A stretch of DNA of 64,000 bases from contig FPIT01000003.1 in NCBI GenBank assembly GCA_900119285.1, forward strand, positions 62,001 to 126,000. Direction: 5' to 3'. This DNA comes from Prevotellaceae bacterium HUN156. GTDB lineage: Bacteria; Bacteroidota; Bacteroidia; Bacteroidales; Bacteroidaceae. The position numbers and the translations under genes are program-made. The notes under the pieces were generated by a model. It was not told the origin of the DNA, made no database searches, and saw nothing but the letters and a program-made list of their open reading frames with translations. Numbering within the stretch: position 1 is the first letter of the stretch; every line of letters begins with the position of its first letter. Of the stretch, positions 10,647-18,441 are shown in pieces.

Positions 10647-12830
10647 TTATTCTAATGTTAATACACATTCTGCGCCCTTTACGGCAACCTTACCTGCAGG
10701 ATAGCTCTGCTGTTTAACCTTACCACGACCATGCACTTTCACACGCAGGCCATAAGTCTCCAACAAGAACACAGCATCCTTAGCACCCATTCCCGTTACA
10801 TTAGGAATTGTTTTTTCGCTAGTTCTCGTCTTTGTCAATGCCACCTCATTACTGCGGCGTTCTGTTGTACCCCAGATGGGGTTTCCATGAGCATAACTTC
10901 CACTCCAATGAGCGTTCGTTTTAATTCCTAATTCACCAAGCACATGACTGGCAGCGGCAATGTTACCATTCTTCACATCAGGAATGATGACAGAATTCTC
11001 ATCATGGGCATCCTCTACACGCACTTTCAGATTGCGAGCCATCACGCCCTCTGCAATATGATGGAATACAACACCACTCATACCACCACCCGAAGCTGGC
11101 AAACCTGTCTTTTTCAGACACACAATACAGCTATAGCGAGGATTGTCGGCAGGGAAATAACCACAGAACGACAACCAGTAACGAGTAACACCAGAATGAT
11201 AACTTCCGTGCTGGTCTGCCACCTGGGCCGTACCTGTTTTTCCTGCCACCTTAAACAGCGGAGAGCCAGCTTTGCGTCCAAGACCTTGACTGACGACATG
11301 TTCCAATATCGTCTGCATAGTTTTGATAGCCTTTGGTTTAGCTATACGATCCTTGATTACTTCTGGTTCAAATTCAGCAATAGTCTCACCGTTCTTCACT
11401 ATCTTCTTGACAAAACGAGGACGCATCATCTTACCATTGTTGGCAATCGCATTATAGAAAGTAACCGTATTGATTGGAGCTATCTGTGTTTCATAACCGA
11501 TAGACATCCAAGGCAATGCAGTCTTACTCCAGTTGTCGTATTGTCCACGCTTATTCTTATGAGGCATACGGATGCGTGGAGGCAGATATCCCACCAAAGG
11601 CAATTTCAAATCTTCGTGAATACCCACACGATAGAGTCCCTTCACATATTTCTCAGGATTTCTGCCATAGAACTTATCGATGACATGACTGACACCAATA
11701 TTCGAGCTGACCTCCAAGGTACGAGCAACATTGATATCTTGATAGCCACCACGACGCCAGTTATGGTCTTTCATCCAACGGCCATGCATCTCTCTTACAC
11801 CACTACCCGTACTAATGACATAAGAAGTATCTACCACTTCATCGTCAAGAGCAACAAGGAACGAAGCGACCTTAAATACCGAACCAGGTTCACAACGATA
11901 ACTAATGGCGCTATTTACAACTTCAGCATATTGATCATCACCCGTTTTCGTCATATTGACTATAGCTTTCACGTCACCTGTTGCCACTTCCATCAGGATA
12001 GCGACACCCATTTCTCCGTTAATCAAGCGTAATTCATCGAGCAGAGCACGTTCTGCCAAGTCTTGCATGTTGACATCAATAGTGGTAACGATATCTGCGC
12101 CGTCAATCGGTAGCGTCACAGGGATATTCATATATTTATTTAGAATCTTGCGACGACCGTTGATGCCAGGTGTTCCACGCAATATCGAATCATAGGCAAG
12201 TTCCAATCCATAATAGGCAGAGTCTTTTGCTCCAAACAATCCACCAACAGTACGCATGGCCAATGAACCGAATGGGCGACGGCGTGAATTATATTCTTCC
12301 CAGCAGAAGCCACCTTTATACTTAGGCAGATTCAAGAACGGAAGATTCTTCACTTCTACAAAAGTATTATAATTGATACGCTTTGGCCAGATATTCCACC
12401 AACGCGAGCCAACGGTTTTCTCTCCAGTCTTTTTATTGATGACTTCCTTATGGCGACCTTCCTCTAAGTCTCGTTTAAATTCTGCTGCAGACTTCGTTGG
12501 GAATATCCTGTTAAGTCCTTCGCAGAGAGAATCAACTTTGTCCAACCATAGCGAATCCGTCTCAAAACCAGCAGCCTGGAAATCAATAAATATCTTGTAT
12601 TCTGGGATAGAACTAGCCATCAACTGCCCATCACTACTCAGAATATTTCCACGATTAGGCTTTACGCTCACGCTATCTCGTTTCAATCTATCAGCAACTT
12701 CTGTCCAATACTGCTTCTTAGCCGTCATAATATAGAAGGCTTTACCAATGACGGCAAAACCGATGAGCGTCAGCACTACAGCAATTAGCATGTAGCGAGG
12801 CATTACTTTGTTATTGTCAAACTTGCTCAT
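10647..12830 (-). CDS. ftsI: Class B penicillin-binding protein FtsI (PBP3) with C-terminal PASTA domain
   Basis: Division transpeptidase that cross-links septal peptidoglycan with FtsW. The 727-residue product has an N-terminal membrane anchor (residues ~12-32) and a PBP dimerisation domain. The transpeptidase motifs SVFK (in CEPGSVFKVAS), SSN (in VSSNIGVSH) and KTG (in VAGKTGTAQV) are present. The C-terminal ~65 residues (IPNVTGMGAKDAVFLLETYG ...) form one PASTA repeat. Insertions in the dimerisation region are common in Bacteroidota. The start overlaps the ftsL stop by 4 bp. Confidence 0.96.
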   Translation of the reverse strand: MSKFDNNKVMPRYMLIAVVLTLIGFAVIGKAFYIMTAKKQYWTEVADRLKRDSVSVKPNRGNILSSDGQLMASSIPEYKIFIDFQAAGFETDSLWLDKVDSLCEGLNRIFPTKSAAEFKRDLEEGRHKEVINKKTGEKTVGSRWWNIWPKRINYNTFVEVKNLPFLNLPKYKGGFCWEEYNSRRRPFGSLAMRTVGGLFGAKDSAYYGLELAYDSILRGTPGINGRRKILNKYMNIPVTLPIDGADIVTTIDVNMQDLAERALLDELRLINGEMGVAILMEVATGDVKAIVNMTKTGDDQYAEVVNSAISYRCEPGSVFKVASFLVALDDEVVDTSYVISTGSGVREMHGRWMKDHNWRRGGYQDINVARTLEVSSNIGVSHVIDKFYGRNPEKYVKGLYRVGIHEDLKLPLVGYLPPRIRMPHKNKRGQYDNWSKTALPWMSIGYETQIAPINTVTFYNAIANNGKMMRPRFVKKIVKNGETIAEFEPEVIKDRIAKPKAIKTMQTILEHVVSQGLGRKAGSPLFKVAGKTGTAQVADQHGSYHSGVTRYWLSFCGYFPADNPRYSCIVCLKKTGLPASGGGMSGVVFHHIAEGVMARNLKVRVEDAHDENSVIIPDVKNGNIAAASHVLGELGIKTNAHWSGSYAHGNPIWGTTERRSNEVALTKTRTSEKTIPNVTGMGAKDAVFLLETYGLRVKVHGRGKVKQQSYPAGKVAVKGAECVLTLE

Positions 12831-13288
12831 TCTGGTACTTCTATAATATAGGGGGGCTGATCTGCTTGATGGAGCAGCGAGTCCTTATTCTGTTTTAAGA
12901 TATCCAAGACATGGCTCTCGCGACATTTCTCTGTGAGAGTACTTGATGAGCTCAGCGCCTTGAACTTAGCATCCTTCAGTTCATTTTCCATGCGATCAAT
13001 AGTTAGCATATCTTGCTGACATTGGTAACGGAAGGCAACATACACAATAGACAAGGCAACTATCAGCACGAATAGCCAAATTTGCGAACGTACCATCTCT
13101 GTAGTCAACAAATCACCACCAAGAATAGTACGCAAGCTTAACTGTGAAGAAGGTTTGGGATCCTCCTCACGCACAGTCTCTTTGATTTTCTTCAGTGCCT
13201 CCTTGAGATCTTTCTCGCCTTGTTCCTCTTCCGAATTCAGGTTTACGTCCTCTTGGAGCCCTTCGTCATATATGTTTTCTTCTGTCAT
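12827..13288 (-). CDS. ftsL: FtsL-like divisome protein
   Basis: Small bitopic protein expected to act with FtsQ and FtsI. The 153-residue product has an acidic cytoplasmic N-terminus (~65 residues), one membrane span (IWLFVLIVALSIVYVAF, ~residues 70-86) and a periplasmic helical segment (MENELKDAKFKALSSSSTLTEKCRES). FtsL proteins are poorly conserved. The call rests on topology, size and position between rsmH (8-bp gap) and ftsI (4-bp overlap), the FtsL place in Bacteroidota. Confidence 0.85.
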   Translation of the reverse strand: MTEENIYDEGLQEDVNLNSEEEQGEKDLKEALKKIKETVREEDPKPSSQLSLRTILGGDLLTTEMVRSQIWLFVLIVALSIVYVAFRYQCQQDMLTIDRMENELKDAKFKALSSSSTLTEKCRESHVLDILKQNKDSLLHQADQPPYIIEVPE

Positions 13289-13296
13289 ATTTTTCT

Positions 13297-14217
13297 TTAT
13301 AGTTTTTCTGCGATTCTTAGTTTGGCACTACGACTACGCGGATTCGTAGTTTGCTCTTCGTCATTTGGAACAATTACTTTGTTATTCACCAATTTAAAAG
13401 GAGTCTGAACGCGTCCAAAAAAGTCTTGATTCATTTTCCCTTCAGCATTACCAGCCTTCATGACGTTTTTAACAATACGATCTTCCAATGAATGATATGT
13501 TATAACACTTAGGCGACCTCCTTCTTTCAGTAGATTAGTAGCGCCGTTCAGCATCTCGCGTAGCGCATCCATCTCATGATTCACTTCAATACGCAAGGCC
13601 TGAAAAGCCTTAGCCATGTCTTTTTTCCATTGACCATTGGTCGCAGTACTCTGAACACCCAAAGCATCCATCAGATTCTGAGTAGTTTCGAGGCGTTGGT
13701 TCTGGCGATATTTAGCAATCATCTTAGCCAGTCGGCGAGAATCTTTCAATTCTCCATAAAGATAAAAGATATCTGCCAACTGTTCTTCCGTATAGTCATT
13801 CAATATATCGGCAGCCGTTTTTCCTGCACGATTATTCATTCGCATATCCAATGGAGCATCAAAACGGAACGAGAAACCACGCGTCTCATCATCAAAATGA
13901 TGACTTGACACACCCAAATCCGCCAACAAGCCATCAATATGCTCTACTCCATAGTATTGCATCCAGTTCTCAATATATCTGAAATTGCTGCGCACAAAAG
14001 TAAATCTATCATCGTCAACGATATTATTCTCCGCATCAGCATCCTGATCGAAGCTATACAGATGTCCTTTTGAACCTAATCGAGAAAGAATCTCTTTTGA
14101 ATGACCGCCACCGCCGAAAGTTACATCCACATAGATACCATCGGGCTGAATATCCAACCCGTCAACACTCTCTTTCAAGAGCACTGGTACATGATAGGTT
14201 TCTGCAGTAATCATCAT
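13297..14217 (-). CDS. rsmH: 16S rRNA m4C1402 methyltransferase RsmH (MraW)
   Basis: SAM-dependent N4-methyltransferase acting on C1402 of 16S rRNA. The 306-residue product begins TYHVPVLLKESVDGL and carries the SAM motif VDVTFGGGGHSKEIL (~residue 30). LADLGVSSHHFDD (~100) and the C-terminal ITYHSLEDRIVKN block are both diagnostic. Length is normal. It follows mraZ with a 4-bp overlap and precedes ftsL. Confidence 0.97.
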   Translation of the reverse strand: MMITAETYHVPVLLKESVDGLDIQPDGIYVDVTFGGGGHSKEILSRLGSKGHLYSFDQDADAENNIVDDDRFTFVRSNFRYIENWMQYYGVEHIDGLLADLGVSSHHFDDETRGFSFRFDAPLDMRMNNRAGKTAADILNDYTEEQLADIFYLYGELKDSRRLAKMIAKYRQNQRLETTQNLMDALGVQSTATNGQWKKDMAKAFQALRIEVNHEMDALREMLNGATNLLKEGGRLSVITYHSLEDRIVKNVMKAGNAEGKMNQDFFGRVQTPFKLVNNKVIVPNDEEQTTNPRSRSAKLRIAEKL

Positions 14218-14666
14218 TCTTCCTCCTTATCCATCAGCGATTCCAGAGCTTCACCAAATTGCTCAGGACTCATCTGCTGTTTTTCTATCTGGGTATTGCT
14301 CCATATTTCAATGGTATCACCCATGCCCACAAACTTCACGTCTTGCTCTATGTCGGCCATACGAAGATAGCGCTTAGGAACCAAAAAACGGCCATTACCA
14401 TCAAGGGTTACTATCTCTACCTCACTCACAAACTGGCGAAACACCTGCTGATGCTGCTTATTCCAACGATTTAGTCGCTGGCGCAAAGCATCCATCTGTT
14501 CATTCCACACACTTTCAGGATACAATACCAAGCAGGACTGGAAGATATCCTTGCGCAAAACCAAACGCTCATCACCGCTCGCCTGCAGTATCTTACGGAA
14601 TACTGCGGGGAGAAATGCGCGCCCTTTGGCGTCCATCTTGGCTTCTATATTACCTAAAAATCGCAT
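14214..14666 (-). CDS. mraZ: Transcriptional regulator MraZ
   Basis: DNA-binding repressor at the head of the dcw cluster. The product of 150 residues starts MRFLGNIEAKMDAKGRAFLPA, the first SpoVT/AbrB-like half. The second half contains DGNGRFLVPKRYLRMADIE. The frame stays open 25 codons further upstream, but that extension (to 14741) would run across the promoter and the operator boxes, and the family starts at MRFLG, so 14666 was chosen. MraZ proteins bind TGGGN direct repeats upstream of their own gene, and three such boxes are present here. Confidence 0.95.
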   Translation of the reverse strand: MRFLGNIEAKMDAKGRAFLPAVFRKILQASGDERLVLRKDIFQSCLVLYPESVWNEQMDALRQRLNRWNKQHQQVFRQFVSEVEIVTLDGNGRFLVPKRYLRMADIEQDVKFVGMGDTIEIWSNTQIEKQQMSPEQFGEALESLMDKEEE

Positions 14667-14698
14667 GCGTACTTCTATAATAAAACTAGTTTCGGTTG

Positions 14699-14706
14699 CA
14701 AAGGTA
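14699..14706 (-). promoter_or_regulatory. -7 element of the dcw operon promoter
   Basis: On the minus strand this reads TACCTTTG, matching the Bacteroidota -7 consensus TAnnTTTG, 32 bp upstream of the mraZ ATG. No clear TTTG -33 element is seen at the expected 19-21 bp. That position is occupied by the MraZ-type boxes. Confidence 0.75.
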
Positions 14707-14715
14707 CATAATTTC

Positions 14716-14740
14716 CTCCACACTTCCCCACTTTTCCCCA
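14716..14740 (-). promoter_or_regulatory. Putative MraZ operator: three direct boxes at 10-bp period
   Basis: Read on the minus strand, boxes TGGGG (14736-14740), TGGGG (14726-14730) and TGGAG (14716-14720) are each separated by 5 bp. This is the arrangement known for MraZ operators (TGGGN direct repeats, N5 spacers). The boxes lie immediately upstream of the -7 element and cover the -33 region, so binding would block the polymerase and give autorepression of the whole operon. Confidence 0.8.
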
Positions 14741-14822
14741 CAAATTTTGAGTGAAAAGATGCAAAAGATTGCTTATTTGCGCAAATTTCTGTGAAAAGTG
14801 CAATTTTTAAAACATTTTTGCG

Positions 14823-14830
14823 TATATTTG
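14823..14830 (+). promoter_or_regulatory. -7 element for the divergent acyltransferase operon
   Basis: TATATTTG matches TAnnTTTG and lies 26 bp before the ATG at 14857. A -33 element at standard spacing is not evident. About 115 bp separate it from the divergent dcw -7 element, so the MraZ boxes lie between two divergent promoters. Confidence 0.6.
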
Positions 14831-14856
14831 CATGCTGTTAGTGCTTGAAGAGAGAA

Positions 14857-15681
14857 ATGGGACAGATTACTGAGAAGACTATTGACATCGACAGTATCTT
14901 GAAAAACAAGATGGGGAATAAAGCCAAATGGGTTCCTCGTCCATTGGTGTCATGGCTCAAGCACATCGCCCATCAGGATCAAGTTAACGCCTTTCTATGG
15001 GAATCACGCGACAAGACGGGAACACCATGGCTTGAAGCTTGTGTGGACTACCTAAAGATGACATTGGTAGTTGAAGGAGAAGAGAATCTTCCCGACCCCA
15101 GCGACAATCGCCTCTACACTTTTGTCTCCAATCATCCTTTGGGTGGTGAAGATGGTGTAGCTTTGGGAGCACTTATCGGTCGTCACTATGACTCACGCTT
15201 CCGCTACTTGGTTAATGACTTGCTCATGTACTTACCTGGTTTAGCTCCATTGTGCATTCCTATCAATAAAACGGGAAAAGCCAGTCGTAATTTCCCTGCA
15301 ATGGTAGAGGCAGGCTTCCAGAGTGACAACCACATGTTAATGTTCCCTGCAGGACTCTGTTCACGCCGACATAAAGGTCAGATTCGCGATATCGCATGGA
15401 AGAAGACTTTCATTACTAAGAGCATAGAATATCAACGCGATATAGTTCCCATCCACTTCGGTGGTCAGAATTCCGATTCTTTCTATCGACTGGCAAACTT
15501 CTCCGACCGCTATCTGCCTTTCAATTTGGCAATGCTTTTCTTGGTCGATGAGATGTACAAGAATGTTGGAAAGACCTTTCGCGTAGCTATCGGAAAACCA
15601 ATTCCCTGGCAGACATTCGATAAGAGTAAGAGCCCAGCAGAATGGGCAAAATACGTTCAAGATATTGTCTATAACCTATAA
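14857..15681 (+). CDS. glsA: PlsC-type O-acyltransferase, probable glycine-lipid synthase GlsA
   Basis: Lysophospholipid-acyltransferase-fold enzyme. The 274-residue product carries FVSNHPLGGEDG (~residues 89-100), the acyltransferase HxxxxD-type block in the variant seen in Bacteroidota, and MFPAGLCSRR further on. There is no signal peptide. The next gene is a GNAT-type lipid N-acyltransferase. The pair matches the GlsB/GlsA enzymes that make N-acyl and diacyl glycine lipids in Bacteroides, where this protein would O-acylate the product of GlsB. The frame opens at a TTG (14845), but ATG 14857 fits the promoter spacing better. Assignment to glycine lipids rather than phosphatidic acid rests on the neighbour and is inferred. 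Confidence 0.78.
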   Translation: MGQITEKTIDIDSILKNKMGNKAKWVPRPLVSWLKHIAHQDQVNAFLWESRDKTGTPWLEACVDYLKMTLVVEGEENLPDPSDNRLYTFVSNHPLGGEDGVALGALIGRHYDSRFRYLVNDLLMYLPGLAPLCIPINKTGKASRNFPAMVEAGFQSDNHMLMFPAGLCSRRHKGQIRDIAWKKTFITKSIEYQRDIVPIHFGGQNSDSFYRLANFSDRYLPFNLAMLFLVDEMYKNVGKTFRVAIGKPIPWQTFDKSKSPAEWAKYVQDIVYNL

Positions 15682-15705
15682 CACGCATAACAACACCCTA
15701 ATCCA

Positions 15706-16704
15706 ATGGAACAACCAATTATCCAGCCCATCCCCAAGGAGATACTCAAAAGCGAGTTGACTCCTGACAAACAGTTGCGCATGACGAACAAGAGCAACAA
15801 CGAGATCTACATCATTACGGCACACAATGCGCCCAACGTGATGCTGGAGATAGGTCGTTTGCGTGAGATAGCATTCCGTGAGGCTGGCGGAGGAACAGGA
15901 AAAGAGACTGATATCGACGAATTCGATACCTGCGAGAATTGCTATAAGCAACTGATAGTATGGAATCCTGAGGAGGAGGAGATTATCGGTGGGTATCGCT
16001 ATCTGTTGGGTACTGACTGGGAATACAACGAAAAGGGACAACCCATATTGGCTACCAGTCACATGTTTCATTTCTCTGATAAGTTTATTAAGGAGTATGC
16101 CCCATATACTGTAGAGTTAGGACGTTCATTTGTATCACTACCCTACCAGTCTTCACGTATGGGTGCCAAAAGCCTTTTTGCTCTCGATAATCTTTGGGAT
16201 GGTTTGGGAGCACTTACTGTGATTCGTCCTAACGTCAAATACTATTTTGGCAAGATGACGATGTATCCCAGTTATATCCGTAAGGGACGTGATATGATTC
16301 TCTATTTCCTCAAGAAGCACTTCGATGATAAAGAGAATCTTATTATCCCGATGAAACCGCTTGAATTGGAAACAGACCCTGCTGAGTTAGAGGCGCTCTT
16401 CAGTGGTAAAAACTTCAAGGAAGACTACAAGATTCTCAATGGCGAGATTCGTAAATTAGGTTATAACATTCCTCCATTGGTTAATGCTTATATGGGATTA
16501 TCGCCTACGATGAAATTGTTTGGAACAGCTATCAACTATGGCTTTGGAGATGTTGAAGAGACAGGTATCTTGATTGCTGTTGATGAAATTTTAGAAGATA
16601 AGCGCAAACGTCATATTGATTCATTTATTAAGGCACATCGCGATGAGCTCGAACTCACTTCTGGCGCCAATAATATCATCTACAAAAACAAGGAACAGAA
16701 GTAG
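15706..16704 (+). CDS. glsB: GNAT-fold lipid N-acyltransferase, probable GlsB
   Basis: The 332-residue product belongs to the OlsB/hemolysin-like acyltransferase family (IIGGYRYLLGTDWEY, VELGRSFVSLPYQSS). Family members N-acylate an amino acid with a 3-hydroxy fatty acid. The Bacteroides orthologue GlsB acylates glycine to start glycine-lipid synthesis. It lies 24 bp after the O-acyltransferase and only 1 bp before the next gene, so it is clearly operonic. No frameshift. The substrate is inferred from taxonomy and the gene pair. Confidence 0.8.
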   Translation: MEQPIIQPIPKEILKSELTPDKQLRMTNKSNNEIYIITAHNAPNVMLEIGRLREIAFREAGGGTGKETDIDEFDTCENCYKQLIVWNPEEEEIIGGYRYLLGTDWEYNEKGQPILATSHMFHFSDKFIKEYAPYTVELGRSFVSLPYQSSRMGAKSLFALDNLWDGLGALTVIRPNVKYYFGKMTMYPSYIRKGRDMILYFLKKHFDDKENLIIPMKPLELETDPAELEALFSGKNFKEDYKILNGEIRKLGYNIPPLVNAYMGLSPTMKLFGTAINYGFGDVEETGILIAVDEILEDKRKRHIDSFIKAHRDELELTSGANNIIYKNKEQK

Positions 16705-16705
16705 T

Positions 16706-17569
16706 ATGAAGCAATATTACCGAGTGGCCGAGCATACTTTCTCCGTAGAGTTGCCTGAAGAATCTAAAATTATCGATGAAATGGGACAATATCTTCCCTT
16801 TTCCATCACCCAAACAGAGCATGTTATCTTCAATGCAAAGGTCGTTGGTGCTGAAGAGTTTCCAACCATTGAAGACGTAACCATAGAAATGAACCAAGAT
16901 GATGACGGTTCACAAATTGTAGCTGGTCACGCTAATGGACAACCATATTTTGAATTTCAACTATGGGGCAAGTGTGCTGCACGCATGCTGACGGACACAA
17001 CCTACCAGCATGCTACCGTCTTATTGGTTGATGAACCGCTTTTTGGCATCAACAATGCGCTGATGGTCATGTATGCTTTAGCAACGGCATCGTTGCAGAC
17101 TGCCCTTTTTCATTCTTCTGTAGTCAGTTATCGTGGTTTTGGCTATATGTTCTTGGGCAAGAGTGGCACAGGTAAGAGTACACATTCCAGTCTCTGGCTG
17201 AAACATATTGATGGCACAGAACTTATCAACGATGACAACCCTGTTGTTCGTCGAATGTCCGATGGATTCTATGTTTTTGGCTCTCCTTGGAGTGGAAAAA
17301 CGCCTTGTTATCGCAACGTCAAATATCCATTAGGTGGTGTTGTTCAACTTAGCCAGGCTCCATATAATAAGATACAACGATTAAAGCCACTGGCAGCTTA
17401 TGCCGCATTGGTACCTTCCATCTCAGGCAAACGATGGGATAAGCAAGTAGCTGAAGGATTGCATGAGACCGAAGATATGATGGCTGGCGAAGTGGCTGTA
17501 TGGCATCTAGAATGTCTGCCCGATGAAGCTGCCGCTCGCTTGTGTTCAGAGACAATCAATAAAGCATGA
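16706..17569 (+). CDS. HPr-kinase/PEPCK-like P-loop protein
   Basis: Unassigned kinase-like protein of 287 residues. The Walker A motif GKSGTGKSTHSSLW lies at about residues 151-164, ELINDDNPVVRR at ~172-183, and GSPWSGKTP at ~192-200. These match the HprK/P fold found in kinase genes next to PqqD-like proteins in peptide-modification and exosortase-type clusters. The start at 16706 follows the glsB stop by 1 bp; the frame is open further upstream inside glsB, but that would overlap. The stop overlaps the next start (ATGA). The substrate is unknown. Confidence 0.75.
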   Translation: MKQYYRVAEHTFSVELPEESKIIDEMGQYLPFSITQTEHVIFNAKVVGAEEFPTIEDVTIEMNQDDDGSQIVAGHANGQPYFEFQLWGKCAARMLTDTTYQHATVLLVDEPLFGINNALMVMYALATASLQTALFHSSVVSYRGFGYMFLGKSGTGKSTHSSLWLKHIDGTELINDDNPVVRRMSDGFYVFGSPWSGKTPCYRNVKYPLGGVVQLSQAPYNKIQRLKPLAAYAALVPSISGKRWDKQVAEGLHETEDMMAGEVAVWHLECLPDEAAARLCSETINKA

Positions 17570-18021
17570 CGCATACCATATCCGACAACGAGATTATCCA
17601 GAATGCCATCGCATTGGTCAATGAGGGCATGCGTGTCACCTTCCCAGTAAAGGGATATAGCATGCTGCCTTTTATTATTGGTAGCAAGGAGAGCGTTGAT
17701 TTGGTAAAGCCAGAACACTTGAAAGTTGGGCATGTGGTATTGGCATGGGTAGAGGGTTGCCGTTATGTAGTTCATCGCATCATCCGTATCGAAGGCGAAC
17801 AGGTGACACTAATGGGTGACGGAAATATTGCTGGTGTAGAGCATTGCACGCTGAGTGATGTAGCAGCATTAGCCATCAACGTGGTGACTCCAAAAGGAAA
17901 GCATCATGCGCTGTATGCCCCTTGGCGCATCAAAGCCAGCCGATTATGGTGGCGCTTATTACCCATTCGCCGATGGATTCTTGCCATCTATCGCAGAACG
18001 TGGTTGAAGATTATTTATTAA
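17566..18021 (+). CDS. S24/S26-type serine peptidase (S26B-like, Ser/His)
   Basis: The 151-residue product has PVKGYSMLPF with the likely nucleophile Ser32, a VGHVVLAWVEG strand, and YVVHRIIRIEGEQVTLMGDGN with His70 in place of the bacterial signal-peptidase lysine. That Ser/His pattern is typical of S26B (archaeal/ER-type) peptidases. There is no N-terminal membrane span; a basic and aromatic C-terminal tail (WWRLLPIRRWILAIYRRTW) could bind membrane. It overlaps the kinase gene by 4 bp. In context it could trim a leader or signal from an exported peptide, but no substrate is visible. Confidence 0.72.
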   Translation: MTHTISDNEIIQNAIALVNEGMRVTFPVKGYSMLPFIIGSKESVDLVKPEHLKVGHVVLAWVEGCRYVVHRIIRIEGEQVTLMGDGNIAGVEHCTLSDVAALAINVVTPKGKHHALYAPWRIKASRLWWRLLPIRRWILAIYRRTWLKIIY

Positions 18022-18070
18022 TGACGTTATATCGTCATACCGTTATAACCGCAAAATAATAGAAAAAGAT

Positions 18071-18343
18071 ATGAAACAGAAAGAAGGATTTGTATTGCGC
18101 ACCGTTTGTGGCGAGCATGTCATTGTAGGTGAAGGTTTGGGTACCATCGACTTCGGCAAGCTTATCAGCCTCAACGAGACTGCTGCATGGTTGTGGAAAA
18201 AAGCCGCTGAAATGGGGAATTTTGATATCGACACACTAACTGCAGCACTCTGCGAAGAATATGAAGTTGAAGCCGATCAGGCTCGCCAGGATGTAAGCAA
18301 AATGGTTGGTCAATGGCAGGAGCTGGGAATCGTTGAGAGTTGA
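18071..18343 (+). CDS. PqqD-like (RRE-fold) protein
   Basis: The 90-residue product has the PqqD-fold pattern: N-terminal beta strands (GFVLRTVCGEHVIVGEG), SLNETAAWLWKKA, then helical DIDTLTAALCEEYEVEADQARQDVSKMV. PqqD-fold proteins commonly act as precursor-peptide recognition elements in RiPP pathways. No other PQQ gene is nearby, so PQQ synthesis is not implied. The stop codon TGA (18341-18343) lies inside the first unit of a 14-bp tandem repeat, so the last codons (VES) come from repeat DNA. Confidence 0.75.
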   Translation: MKQKEGFVLRTVCGEHVIVGEGLGTIDFGKLISLNETAAWLWKKAAEMGNFDIDTLTAALCEEYEVEADQARQDVSKMVGQWQELGIVES

Positions 18344-18402
18344 CAGTTGAGAGTTGACAGTTGAAAGTTGACAGTTGAGAGTTGACAGTTGAGAGTTGAC
18401 AG
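18333..18402 (+). repeat. Five tandem 14-bp repeats between the PqqD and ABC genes
   Basis: Five contiguous units of TTGAGAGTTGACAG start at 18333, 18347, 18361, 18375 and 18389. Only the third differs, by one base (TTGAAAG). The first unit contains the stop codon of the PqqD-like gene; the array ends 39 bp before the ABC-transporter ATG. Unit number could vary between strains. Confidence 0.95.
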
Positions 18403-18441
18403 ATAATTCTTTGACCTAAAGGTGCAAAGTGTGGCGTTGCA

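Noticed and set aside
10944..12032. 362-codon open frame antisense to ftsI
   Set aside because: It mirrors the ftsI codon pattern, has no family motifs, and the sense gene is certain.
14666..14741. N-terminally extended MraZ
   Set aside because: The extension would translate the -7 box and the operator; the family starts at MRFLG.
18071..18343. PqqD as a sign of pyrroloquinoline quinone synthesis
   Set aside because: No pqqA, pqqB, pqqC or pqqE gene is present. The PqqD fold is widely used as a peptide-recognition element.
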